From assembly GCF_000744095.1 (NCBI RefSeq), contig NZ_JQLI01000001.1, forward strand, positions 4,340,001 to 4,404,000: a stretch of 64,000 nt of DNA, given 5' to 3'. The translations under genes and the position numbers were made by a program. Below, piece by piece: positions 23,579-31,982 of this stretch. The first letter of the stretch is position 1. Each line of letters opens with the position of its first letter. Below the pieces are notes generated by a model that saw only the letters and a program-made list of their open reading frames with translations, was not told the origin of the DNA and made no database searches. Source of the DNA: Cupriavidus necator A5-1. GTDB lineage: Bacteria > Pseudomonadota > Gammaproteobacteria > Burkholderiales > Burkholderiaceae.

Positions 23579-25438
23579 TCAGCTGAATAGCAGCGCGATG
23601 CGGTAGGTCAGGAACGACGCCAGGTAGGCCAGCCCGGTCAGGTAGGCGGCCGACGCCGCCATCACCTTCCACGAGTTTGTCTCGCGCCGGATCACCGCCA
23701 GCGTGGAGATGCATTGCGGCGCGAACACGTACCACGCCAGCAGCGACAGCGCGGTGGCCAGCGACCACTGCGCCGTGATCATCGGCGCCAGCTGCGTGGC
23801 CACGGTGTCCTCGCTGCCCGACAGCGCATAGACGGTCGCCAGCGCACCCACCGCCACCTCGCGCGCGGCCAGGCCCGGCACCAGCGCAATGCAGATCTGC
23901 CAGTTGAAGCCAACCGGCGCGAACACCTTTTGCAGCGCATGGCCGATCATGCCGGCAAAGCTGTAGTCAATCGCGGGGCCGGTCGCGCCTGCGGGCGGCG
24001 CCGGGAAGGTCGACAGGAACCACAGCAGCACCGTCAGCGCCAGGATCACCTTGCCCACGCGCGACAGGAAGATGCGGGCACGCTCCCACAGGCCGATCGC
24101 CACATCGCGCGGATTGGGGATCCGGTACGACGGCAGCTCCATCAGCAGCGGATGGTCGGTGCGGTCGCGGCGGAAGAACTTGAGCGCGTACGCCACCACC
24201 AGCGCGCTGACGATGCCCGCCACGTACAGCGCGAACAGCACCAGCCCCTGCAGGTTGAACAGGCCCAGCACGGTGCGCTGGGGGATGAAGGCGCCGATCA
24301 GCAGCGCATAGACCGGCAGCCGCGCCGAGCACGTCATCAGCGGCGCCACCAGGATGGTGGTGAGCCGGTCGCGCGGATCCTGGATCGTGCGCGTGGCCAT
24401 GATGCCGGGGATGGCGCAGGCAAAGCTCGACAGCAGCGGGATGAACGAGCGCCCCGACAGCCCCGCGCCCATCATCAGCCGGTCCAGCAGGAAGGCCGCG
24501 CGCGGCAGGTAGCCGGATTCTTCCAGCGTCAGGATGAACAGGAACAGGATCAGGATCTGCGGCAGGAACACCACCACGCTGCCCAGCCCCGCCACCAGGC
24601 CGTCGACCAGCAGGCTCTTGAGCATGCCGTCGGGCAGGTAGGTGCCCAGCAGTTCGCCGGCCCAGTGCACGCCGCCTTCGATGCCGTCCATCAGCGGCTG
24701 GGCCCAGGAGAACACTGCCTGGAACATCAGGAACAGCAGCACGGCCAGCAACAGCAGGCCGAACACCGGGTGCAGCACGATGCGGTCGAGCCGGTCATCC
24801 AGCGCGGCGGTGCGCGCCGGCATGCTGACCGCGGCGGCGAGCAGGCGGTTGACCTCGGCGTGCACGTCGATGTCGCTGGCCGGCTCCGGTCCGGCCGACG
24901 GGGCCGGCGGCAGCGTGTCGTCGAGCAACTGGATCAGCGCCGCGGCGCCGTCGCGCTTGACAGCCACGGTACTCACCACTGGTACGCCCAGCGCCGCCGA
25001 CAGCTTGTCGCGGTCGATCTGGATGCCGCGCCGTGCGGCCGCGTCGCTCATATTGAGCACCACCACCATCGGCAGGCCCAGGCGGCGCAACTCCAGCACG
25101 AAGCGCAGGTGCAGGCGCAGGTTGGTCGCATCGACCACCGAGACCAGCAGGTCGGGGCGCTGCTCGCCCGCGCGCACGCCCAGGCAGACGTCGCGCGTGA
25201 TGGCTTCATCGAGGCTGGCCGCGTGCAGGCTGTAGGCGCCGGGCAGGTCCAGGATGCGTACCTGGCGCCCGGCCGGCGACACGAAATAGCCTTCCTTGCG
25301 CTCGACGGTCACGCCGGCGTAGTTGGCCACCTTCTGGCGGCTGCCGGTCAGGCGGTTGAACAGCGCGGTCTTGCCGCAATTGGGATTGCCGACCAGCGCG
25401 ATGCGCAGGGCAGAAGTGGAGGGAGCTGCTGCAGACAT
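23579..25438 (-). CDS. feoB: Ferrous iron transporter FeoB
   Basis: A 619-residue inner-membrane Fe(II) permease. The N-terminal G domain shows G1 GNPNCGKT (residues 17-24), G2-region NYAGVTVERKEG, G3 DLPGAYSL and G4 NMSD. After a linker (about 200-270) come the two Gate/core membrane blocks, including LLSSFACAIPGIMATRTI and APQCISTLAVIRRET with the conserved Cys residues near the pore. At about 620 residues it is shorter than the 770-residue E. coli protein. The ATG at 25438 places G1 where the family expects it; the frame extends upstream without a start of merit. FeoA precedes it by 13 bases. Confidence 0.95.
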   Translation of the reverse strand: MSAAAPSTSALRIALVGNPNCGKTALFNRLTGSRQKVANYAGVTVERKEGYFVSPAGRQVRILDLPGAYSLHAASLDEAITRDVCLGVRAGEQRPDLLVSVVDATNLRLHLRFVLELRRLGLPMVVVLNMSDAAARRGIQIDRDKLSAALGVPVVSTVAVKRDGAAALIQLLDDTLPPAPSAGPEPASDIDVHAEVNRLLAAAVSMPARTAALDDRLDRIVLHPVFGLLLLAVLLFLMFQAVFSWAQPLMDGIEGGVHWAGELLGTYLPDGMLKSLLVDGLVAGLGSVVVFLPQILILFLFILTLEESGYLPRAAFLLDRLMMGAGLSGRSFIPLLSSFACAIPGIMATRTIQDPRDRLTTILVAPLMTCSARLPVYALLIGAFIPQRTVLGLFNLQGLVLFALYVAGIVSALVVAYALKFFRRDRTDHPLLMELPSYRIPNPRDVAIGLWERARIFLSRVGKVILALTVLLWFLSTFPAPPAGATGPAIDYSFAGMIGHALQKVFAPVGFNWQICIALVPGLAAREVAVGALATVYALSGSEDTVATQLAPMITAQWSLATALSLLAWYVFAPQCISTLAVIRRETNSWKVMAASAAYLTGLAYLASFLTYRIALLFS

Positions 25439-25451
25439 ATTCCGGGGAGGG

Positions 25452-25769
25452 TCAGGCGGTCCGTTTGGCCGTCGTGGTGCCGGGCTGGTCGTCCGCCTGC
25501 GTGGCAGGGGCAATGCTGGTGACCGAGGCGCTGGCGATCTCGACGCCGATGCGCGCCGCTTCCGAGCGGCGCAGCGCAAAGCGCGTGAAGCCCACCTGCG
25601 CCACCAGCGGATCCATGCCAAAGGGGCCGTAGGCGATGATCTGCACCGCTTCACCGGGCACGAAGCCCAGCTCCCGCAGGCGGCGCGCGACCGGATCCCC
25701 CGGCGTTGCGTCGTCCACCGATTGCACAACGGCGGGCGTGCGCCGTGGAAGTTCAGACAACCGCATCAT
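25452..25769 (-). CDS. feoA: Ferrous iron transport protein FeoA
   Basis: A 105-residue SH3-like FeoA protein: VARRLRELGFVPGEAVQIIAYGPFGMDPLVAQVGFTRF contains the conserved LGF-x-PG-x-x-V and DP segments. FeoA binds FeoB and is required for Fe(II) uptake. It is the first gene of the operon, downstream of a Fur box. Two consecutive ATGs (25769 and 25766) are both possible starts. Confidence 0.93.
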   Translation of the reverse strand: MMRLSELPRRTPAVVQSVDDATPGDPVARRLRELGFVPGEAVQIIAYGPFGMDPLVAQVGFTRFALRRSEAARIGVEIASASVTSIAPATQADDQPGTTTAKRTA

Positions 25770-25842
25770 GCTTCCAGTCCGTTGGCGCGGCCTGCCGCCA
25801 GGGAGTCGCCATGCGGCCGGCAGGACCCCGCCGGGGTACGTA

Positions 25843-25861
25843 AATGAAAATCGTTTTCATT
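25843..25861. promoter_or_regulatory. Fur box upstream of feoA
   Basis: AATGAAAATCGTTTTCATT is a perfect 19-base palindrome (8-3-8) close to the Fur consensus. It overlaps TACAAT read on the minus strand (25859-25864), a likely -10 box of the feo promoter. Iron-replete Fur would block transcription. Confidence 0.9.
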
Positions 25862-26127
25862 GTATCGTAAATGAGGCGCGGCGATGCCCACAGGTGGCGG
25901 GCACGCCGGGAGGCGAATAATAACCGCTCCGGATGGAGGCGTTAGTACGGTGCAGCACGGAAGCAGGCACCGCTGACTTCAGAAACTGGCAGCGAATTTC
26001 GGCCGTAGCGGAATGCAACCAGCATCATGTAAATACGTTCAATTACTACATTTGCGTTATTGGATCCCATAAGCCTGCGGCGTTAAGCTGCACGCACGCT
26101 GAACACCCCGTTCCACGCGTACTTCAC

Positions 26128-26161
26128 AAGCCATCGGCCGTTGAGCCGGTGGCTTTTTCTT
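26128..26161. terminator. Terminator hairpin that served as intron target
   Basis: AAGCCATCGGC (26128-26138) pairs with GCCGGTGGCTT (26145-26155), one pair being a wobble, followed by TTTCTT. It ends exactly where the group II intron begins (26162). Joining 26161 to 30945 would put this hairpin right behind the LysR stop codon, so it was probably the LysR terminator. The stretch 25862-26127 is relatively AT-rich around 26000-26075 and holds no convincing gene. Confidence 0.75.
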
Positions 26162-26567
26162 GTGCGCCCAGCATGGGCGCACTCTTGTGGGTGCAAGTCC
26201 CACCGTAAGTTGATCACAGCGAACGAAGCGAAGCGCAACTGCGAGAGGGTGACCGATCGTGGGGAGGAAGCGTGGAGCGAAGCTGCGAGCCGAGGGATAC
26301 GAACCGGATAGAAGGCGGTGCCGACCAGGACGAGCGGGCAGGAAACCGCGAAGTTCTTGTGATCAAGGGGAGGCGGCGTAAATCCGGCGGTTGTGCAGCG
26401 AAGGAGTGCGTTCTTACCTGGGGACGCCCCGCCTTGCGCCTGAAAGGGCGACGGCGTCGAGCCGGAGCGGGGTCTCAGCAGACGTCATAGTAGTCGGGGG
26501 TAGCGCCGGGAAGGCTCAAGACCGCCGACGAAGGACCGAACGAGAGGGAGTGTTCGAAGCCGTGTCG

Positions 26568-27262
26568 ATGCAACAGGCATTGCGTCAGAAGCCCGCGCGA
26601 GCGGGGCGAGCGAGGGAAACGGACGGTGAAGCCGCCCGGGAACTCGTTTGCGACGAAGCCTGCGGCCCGCGACGCGAACCGGAGAACACAGGGTCGGCGC
26701 TGCTGGCAGCGGCGCTGACGCGAGAGAACCTGAAGCAGGCGTTCAGGCGGGTCAGACGCAACAAGGGTGCCGCTGGCGTGGATGGTCTGGATATTGATCA
26801 GACCGCTCGCCATCTGGTGACGACGTGGCCGGTGATTCGCGCTTCTGGGTGGCCGCAGGTGGTGTGGTCAAGCGCAAAGTGGCAGTCAAGCCGCTGCTGA
26901 CGTTCAAGCAACGCATCCGCGAACTGACCGGTCGCTCAGGCGGCCGGAGTCTACGGGCGGTCGTGGAGCGGCTGAAGCCATATGTACAGGGTTGGACGGC
27001 CTACTTCCGGCTGGCGCAAACACCCCAGGTCTGGCGAAAGCTGGACGAGTGGATGCGTCACCGGTTGCGAGCGATCCAAATCAAGCATTGGCGCCACGGC
27101 ACTACGATCTACCGGGAATTGCGGGCGCTGGGGGCCGCGCATGCGACAGCCCAGCGGGTGGCGGCCAACAGCCGCCGCTGGTGGCGCAATAGCGATGGCG
27201 AGCTAAACCGCGTGCTGACTATCGCCTTCTTCGACCTACTGGGGATGCCTCGCCTTGCTTAA
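26568..27262 (+). pseudogene. Group II intron reverse transcriptase/maturase, internal deletion
   Basis: The N-terminal RT-0 region is present (MQQALRQKPARAG, then LTRENLKQAFRRVRRNKGAAGVDG, the hallmark of intron RTs). About residue 95 (TWPVIR, near 26845) the sequence jumps to the C-terminal maturase part in another frame: LTFKQRIRELTGRSGGRSL, then YVQGWTAYFRLAQTPQVW and LDEWMRHRLRAIQIKHW. The whole palm with the YADD active site is missing, and the two ends are out of frame. Neither half can act as a reverse transcriptase. Confidence 0.88.
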
Positions 27263-27398
27263 CCTCAACCTCTCGAACCGCCCGGTGCGGACCCGCATGC
27301 CGGGTGGTAATGGTATGGACGCCCCCGTCCGAAACGGCATCGATGTGCCAAAGTGGTAAGTGCTTCGAAGCTCAACCTTCATCGAAGGAGGCGTCATC

Positions 27399-27443
27399 AT
27401 GAACGTTACTACAGTCGGCATTGACTTGGCCAAGAACATCTTC
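27399..27443 (+). CDS. IS1111-type transposase, exon 1
   Basis: ATG at 27399, preceded by AAGGAGG, opens MNVTTVGIDLAKNIF, the first 15 residues of an IS110-family transposase including the first catalytic Asp (GID). The next base starts the inner intron (GTGCGACC). The rest of the protein is at 29640-30620 in register: 45 bases are 15 whole codons, so removal of 27444-29639 gives one uninterrupted 341-residue protein. Confidence 0.85.
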
Positions 27444-29639
27444 GTGCGACCTGCAAGTCGCCTGAATTTCTGTTTCACAGGAGAACGTATGGCCTGACGA
27501 AACCGGTTGTTCCATCAACCGTTCCCTACCCAGACATGCGGAGCCGGTAACAGCTCGGTGTGAAGCTCTGGGGACAACGTAGCCGCCGGATAACCGGTAC
27601 GCCCAGCCGCGAGGCGAAGCGGAATCTGCCAGCACGAAGGCGGAGAGGAGCAAGGGATGAGTGGGTACGACCAACATATGTGAACTTCTGATAAACGTCG
27701 TGATCTTTGACAAGCCAAACGTGCTGACAGGCTTGAACCAAAACGGTATGCGGTGAGGAGTGGTCTTCGAAGACTGGACCACCATGGACAACCAGCCGCC
27801 GGCGAAGAGGAAGGGTCCGCCCCGCTCGGAGATTCATGCGGAACAGGGTAAGCCCATCATGCTGCCGGTGACGGCAGGCGAACCGTAAGGAACGCTGTTG
27901 GCACGGTGGGTAAAGGAATGCGGAGAAAGCGAACGCCCGGCTGTAATGGCCGGGATACGGGCTGCAACATTGCCCGACACGAAAGTGGGCAGACTTCCGC
28001 AGGGTCATTCATGGCGAGAGAACTTTGACCAACCGTTATACGAGGGAAAGCAGATGACGGCGTACGATGCGAAAGTGTCGGGAGCTGGTGCGTCCTCGCA
28101 CGCTGCACAGATGTGGGATCAGGCGAACTGGCCGCACATTGAGGCAGAGGTGAAACGGCTTCAGGTGCGTATCGCCAAGGTGGTCCGGGAAGGCCGATGG
28201 AGCAAGGTGAAAGCCTTGCAACGTCTGCTGACCCGCTCGCATAGCGGCAAGATGTTGGCCGTGAAGCGTGTGACGGAAAATCGCGGTAAGAGGACGCCGG
28301 GGGTGGATGGCAGGATATGGTCGTCCCCGGCGGCCAGATGGAACGGAATGGTGTCGCTACGTCATCGCGGCTATCGGGCGATGCCGCTGCGGCGGGTTTA
28401 CATTCCCAAGAGTAACGGCAAGAAGCGTCCGTTAGGAATTCCTTGTATGCGGTGCCGGGCGATGCAGGCTTTATGGAAGCTCGCTCTGGAACCCGTCGCG
28501 GAGACTCTGGCGGATGCCAATTCCTACGGCTTTCGGTCCGGACGCTCGACCGCCGATGCCATCGAGCAGTGCTTCAACGTTCTGGCTAAGCGTGCCTCGC
28601 CAGAATGGGTTCTGGAGGGTGACATTCGAGGCTGTTTCGACAACTTCAGTCATTCCTGGTTCCTGGAGAACGTACCGATGGATAAGGGGGTTCTGCGAAA
28701 GTGGCTTCAGGCCGGATATATCGATGAGGGAACTCTGTTCGAGTCGCGGGCGGGTACACCCCAAGGGGGAGTTATCTCGCCCGTAATCGCGAATATGGCG
28801 CTGGATGGGCTTGAAGCGGCAGTCCATGCAAGTGTGGGAACATCCAAACTTGCTCGCAGCAAGGCTCAGCTCAACGTCGTCCGTTATGCCGATGACTTTG
28901 TGGTGACTGGCGTGTCGAGAGATGTGCTGGAATCCCGGGTGCTTCCCGCGGTCAGGCAGTTTATGGCCGCCCGAGGTCTGGAACTCTCGGAAGAGAAGAC
29001 CAGGATCACCAACATAGCGGAGGGTTTCGATTTCCTTGGCCAAAACGTGCGCAAGTACGGCGGCAAACTGCTGATCAAGCCAGCGAAGAAAAGTATCAAA
29101 TCGCTGCTCGACAAGGTCAGGGAAGTCATCAAGGGCAACGCGAGTGTCACCCAAGAGGCGTTGATCCGTAGGCTGAACCCGATCATTCGGGGTTGGACTA
29201 TGTATCATCGCCACGTCGTGGCAAAAGCGACCTTCTCAACGATCGACTCGCACATCTGGCACCTGCTCTGGAAGTGGGCAAGACGTAGGCACCCCACGAA
29301 AGGAGCCCGGTGGGTCAGGAAACGTTACTTCCGGTGTGACGGACATCGGTCCTGGGATTTTGCAACGAAGGGTTCGACCGAGGATGACACCTGCGGCCTG
29401 CAACTCTTCCGCGCAGCGACGGCCGCCATCCAGCGCCACATCAAAATCCGGGGACTGGCTAATCCGTTTGATCCGGCATGGGACATCTACCTTGCCCGCC
29501 GTCGAACCGCGAAACGTTCCGCCGGGCTGTCCGGTGCCACCCAGTGGCGCTGAAGGAATGGCTTGAGCCGGATGCGGGGCGACCTGCACGTCCGGTTCTG
29601 AGGGGGCGGCGGCGCAGTAATGCGTCGCTGCTACCCGAC
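27444..29639 (+). mobile_element. Group II intron 2, apparently intact, inside the transposase gene
   Basis: 2,196 bases from GTGCGACCTGCAAGTCGC to GCTACCCGAC. A canonical domain V with AGC triad lies at 29565-29599 (GAGCCGGATGCGGGG ... GCACGTCCGGTTCT), followed by domain VI (29600-29639). The intact maturase gene sits in domain IV. Exon junctions fall between codons F15 and Q16 of the transposase and restore its frame. All structural and coding parts needed for splicing appear present. Confidence 0.88.
28054..29553 (+). CDS. ltrA: Group II intron-encoded reverse transcriptase/maturase
   Basis: A 499-residue protein starting MTAYDAKVSGAGASS, with a good binding site (GAGGGAAAG). The RT domain spans about 45-330: NRGKRTPGVDG (RT-0/1), RRVYIPKSNGKKRPLGIP (RT-2), YGFRSGRSTADAI, LEGDIRGCFDN with catalytic Asp, GTPQGGVISP and YADDFVVTG with the catalytic Asp pair. 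A maturase domain X follows (LIRRLNPIIRGWTMYHRH). The C-terminal stretch KIRGLANPFDPAWDIYLARR is a known tail of this RT branch; no HNH endonuclease cysteines are visible. It should assist splicing of intron 2 and its retrohoming. An upstream ATG at 27898 would lengthen it into domain IV RNA. Confidence 0.93.
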   Translation: MTAYDAKVSGAGASSHAAQMWDQANWPHIEAEVKRLQVRIAKVVREGRWSKVKALQRLLTRSHSGKMLAVKRVTENRGKRTPGVDGRIWSSPAARWNGMVSLRHRGYRAMPLRRVYIPKSNGKKRPLGIPCMRCRAMQALWKLALEPVAETLADANSYGFRSGRSTADAIEQCFNVLAKRASPEWVLEGDIRGCFDNFSHSWFLENVPMDKGVLRKWLQAGYIDEGTLFESRAGTPQGGVISPVIANMALDGLEAAVHASVGTSKLARSKAQLNVVRYADDFVVTGVSRDVLESRVLPAVRQFMAARGLELSEEKTRITNIAEGFDFLGQNVRKYGGKLLIKPAKKSIKSLLDKVREVIKGNASVTQEALIRRLNPIIRGWTMYHRHVVAKATFSTIDSHIWHLLWKWARRRHPTKGARWVRKRYFRCDGHRSWDFATKGSTEDDTCGLQLFRAATAAIQRHIKIRGLANPFDPAWDIYLARRRTAKRSAGLSGATQWR

Positions 29640-30620
29640 CAGGTCCACGGTGTGAACGAGCATGGCAAGCCAGTATTGACGAAGCAACTAAGACGTCACC
29701 AGATGCCCACATTCTTTGCAAAACTTCCGCCCTGCGTGATCGGCATGGAAGCCTGCGCCAGCGCCCACTTCTGGGCACGCAAGCTGCAGGGGTTCGGACA
29801 TACGGTACGGCTCATGGCACCTCAATTCGTCAAGCCCTATGTGAAGACGAACAAGAACGACGTTGCCGATGCGGAGGCTATTTGTGAGGCGGTGGCACGG
29901 CCGAACATGCGATTTGTGCCCGTCAAAAACATCGACCAACAGGCGGTTCTTGCACTACATCGTGCCCGTCAAGGGTTCGTCCGCGCTCGTACTGCGCAGG
30001 CCAACCAGATCCGCGGGCTGCTCGGGGAATTCGGTCTCGTAATCCCGCGGGGGATCACAAACATCGCCCAGCACGTGCCGGCGCTCATCGAAGATGCCAG
30101 CAACGAACTGCCGGGCTCGTTCCGCTTGTTGGTCCAGCGCTTGATCGATCATCTAAAGGAACTCGATCGACAGGTAGAAGAGCTCGAGACCCAGATCAAA
30201 GCTTGGCATCGCGCCAATGACGCCAGCCGGAGGCTGGCAGAGATTCCCGGGATCGGCCCGATCACGGCCAGTGCACTTGTTGCTTCGATCGGGGATGGCA
30301 AGTGCTTCAGCAACGCTCGGCAATTGGCTGCGTGGCTAGGCTTGGTGCCGAGGCAGCATTCGAGCGGAGGTAAGCCGCTGCTGCTCGGCATTACCAAGCG
30401 CGGTGACACGTACTTGCGCACGCTAATGGTCCACGGAGCACGAGCCGTCGTTCGTTACGCCACAAACAAAAACGACGCGTTCTCTGGCTGGCTCCGTCGG
30501 CTGTTGGTAAGACGCCACAAGAACATCGCCGTGGTGGCGGTGGCCAACAGGAATGCGCGAATCGCCTGGGCACTGCTCACACAAGACCGTACGTTCCGAT
30601 CGGATTACGCATCGTCTTAG
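29640..30620 (+). CDS. IS1111-type transposase, exon 2
   Basis: Continues the protein from residue 16: QVHGVNEHGKPVLTKQL, GMEACASAHFWARKL with the catalytic Glu, KTNKNDVADAEAICEAV with catalytic Asps, then the coiled linker and the Transposase_20 domain (AEIPGIGPITASALVASIGD, AAWLGLVPRQHSSGGK with the serine implicated in recombination). It ends at 30620. Without exon 1 the first catalytic Asp is missing, so active transposase requires splicing of intron 2. No frameshift or stop is seen. Confidence 0.88.
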   Translation, partial: QVHGVNEHGKPVLTKQLRRHQMPTFFAKLPPCVIGMEACASAHFWARKLQGFGHTVRLMAPQFVKPYVKTNKNDVADAEAICEAVARPNMRFVPVKNIDQQAVLALHRARQGFVRARTAQANQIRGLLGEFGLVIPRGITNIAQHVPALIEDASNELPGSFRLLVQRLIDHLKELDRQVEELETQIKAWHRANDASRRLAEIPGIGPITASALVASIGDGKCFSNARQLAAWLGLVPRQHSSGGKPLLLGITKRGDTYLRTLMVHGARAVVRYATNKNDAFSGWLRRLLVRRHKNIAVVAVANRNARIAWALLTQDRTFRSDYASS

Positions 30621-30885
30621 AGGAGGTCGCGTAATCCGATCGGTCTAGTAAAAGAACGTTCCCCCCAGGAGGTTGCTCGGGCACTCACGACGTGATGGCA
30701 AGATAGGTTGGACCGGGATCGGAATACTCTGCCCTGTCACAGGCCGCTTCGAGCGCGAGGTGGTGATTAGAGCCCGATCAGCAGATTCCATCAGGGACAA
30801 AGGCGCCATAGTCGCCTTCTCAACAGTCCGGATGTATGGCCGCAATCTCAATCATCGACCCCATCGCCAATGAAGGCCTGACAAA
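30621..30885 (+). ncRNA. Non-coding right end of the IS, candidate guide (seeker/bridge) RNA region
   Basis: About 265 bases between the transposase stop and the right inverted repeat have no gene. IS1111-type elements encode their target-choosing guide RNA in this position. A perfect 15-base inverted repeat, CCGATCGGATTACGC (30596-30610) and GCGTAATCCGATCGG (30629-30643), spans the transposase stop codon and may mark the RNA start or end the mRNA. The boundaries of the RNA and its guide loops are not resolved by eye. Confidence 0.45.
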
Positions 30886-30943
30886 ACGGGGGCGTCCATG
30901 TATGTGGCAGGGGCGCAGCCCGGATGGCTGCCCCCTATGCCGA

Positions 30944-31858
30944 TTAGGTCTGCCCCTGGCTGCCGGCCTGGATTGCATGGCCTGCCAAAGCACGGACCAT
31001 GGCGACGAAGTTATCGCGCGCAGGATGGTCCGGGGCCGCCTTCCACACGCAATAGACCTCGGAGCGCACCCCCGTGCCCGCCAGCGGCCGGAATGCCGCG
31101 CCGGCCATGCCTGAGCGCGCCAGCGCCGCCGGCACCACCGCCACCCCCATCCCCTGCGACACCAGCGATACCACCGATAGCCAGTGGCGCACCTCATGCC
31201 GGATCTGCGGATAAAAGCCTTGCGAGGCGCACATGTCGAAGATGCGGCTGTAGTAATCCGGCGACGCCTTGCGCGAGAACAGCACGAACGCCTCGCCGCG
31301 CAACACCGCCAGCGGCAGCTCGGTGCGCACGGCCAGCGCATGGTCGGCCGGCAGGCAGCAGACGAAGGGTTCGCTGTGAACCAGCGTCGCCTGCAGCGGG
31401 TCCGGCACGCGTCCGGTGTGAATAAAGGCGGCGTCAAGCTCGTCGTGCAGCAGGGCGTCGATCTGTTCCTGCGAGTTGAGCTCGGTCAGCGCCACCTGGA
31501 TGCCCGGATAGGCCGCCTCGAAGTCGCGCAGGTACTGTGGCAGCCCCCGGTAAAGCATCGACCCGACAAAGCCCACCCGCAGCCGCCCGACGGCGCCGGC
31601 TTCGATCTCCCGCGCCAGTACACGCGCGGCTTCGGCCTGTGCCAGCAGTGCCGTGGCCGACTCGCGGAACGCCCGTCCGGCCGCGGTCAGCCGCACGCCG
31701 CGGCTGTCGCGGTCGAACAGCCGCGCCCCGACCGATGCCTCCAGCTGCTGGATATTGAGCGACAGCGGCGGCTGTGAAATGGCCAGCCGGCGCGCGGCCC
31801 GGCCGAAATGCAGTTCCTCGGCCAGCACGAGGAAGTAGCGCAGGTGGCGGAATTCCAT
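30944..31858 (-). CDS. LysR-family transcriptional regulator
   Basis: A 304-residue LysR protein: MEFRHLRYFLVLAEELHFGRAARRLAISQPPLSLNIQQLE is the winged helix, and the effector domain runs from about residue 90 (VGRLRVGFVGSMLYRGLPQY). The LHFGRAA/ISQPPLS signature is that of the CatR/BenM-like branch that often controls aromatic or organic-acid catabolism. It is divergent from the acyl-CoA dehydrogenase operon (124-base AT-rich gap with promoters) and likely regulates it. Its stop codon lies exactly at the 3' end of intron 1, which now separates the gene from its probable terminator at 26128. Confidence 0.9.
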   Translation of the reverse strand: MEFRHLRYFLVLAEELHFGRAARRLAISQPPLSLNIQQLEASVGARLFDRDSRGVRLTAAGRAFRESATALLAQAEAARVLAREIEAGAVGRLRVGFVGSMLYRGLPQYLRDFEAAYPGIQVALTELNSQEQIDALLHDELDAAFIHTGRVPDPLQATLVHSEPFVCCLPADHALAVRTELPLAVLRGEAFVLFSRKASPDYYSRIFDMCASQGFYPQIRHEVRHWLSVVSLVSQGMGVAVVPAALARSGMAGAAFRPLAGTGVRSEVYCVWKAAPDHPARDNFVAMVRALAGHAIQAGSQGQT

Positions 31859-31982
31859 GGTAGCGATACAAAAATTATATGGATCAAGCCAATTTTAGAA
31901 TTAGACGCAAATCCTTGGGGTTCCAATAATGGAGGCCAAAGGGTCGGCCGCAGCGACCCGCCCCCTCAAGGAGCCCCAGCCA

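Larger units (their letters stand above)
27315..30899 (+). mobile_element. IS1111-type (IS110 family) insertion sequence, interrupted by an intron
   Basis: Perfect 14-base inverted repeats ATGGACGCCCCCGT (27315-27328) and ACGGGGGCGTCCAT (30886-30899) bracket a DEDD transposase gene. In IS1111 elements such repeats are subterminal, so the true ends lie a few bases outside. There is about 70 bases upstream of the transposase and about 265 bases of non-coding sequence after it, as usual for this group. The IS landed between domains V and VI of intron 1. Without its own intron the element would be about 1.4 kb. Confidence 0.85.
26162..30944 (+). mobile_element. Group II intron 1, decayed and split by an IS (outer element)
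   Basis: The 5' end is GTGCGCCCAGCATGGGCGCA, starting immediately after a terminator T-run, the preferred target of class C introns. A domain V-like hairpin lies at 27275-27308 (GAACCGCCCGG ... CCGGGTGGT). The domain VI-like hairpin and 3' end (GGCAGGGGCG ... CTATGCCGAT) are displaced to about 30905-30944, beyond the inserted IS. The encoded reverse transcriptase is internally deleted. The first strand of domain V reads AAC where AGC is usual. Self-splicing and mobility are very unlikely. Confidence 0.75.

Noticed and set aside
25933..26208. 91-codon frame before the outer intron
   Set aside because: Runs through the terminator and into the intron's 5' end; no binding site and no family features.
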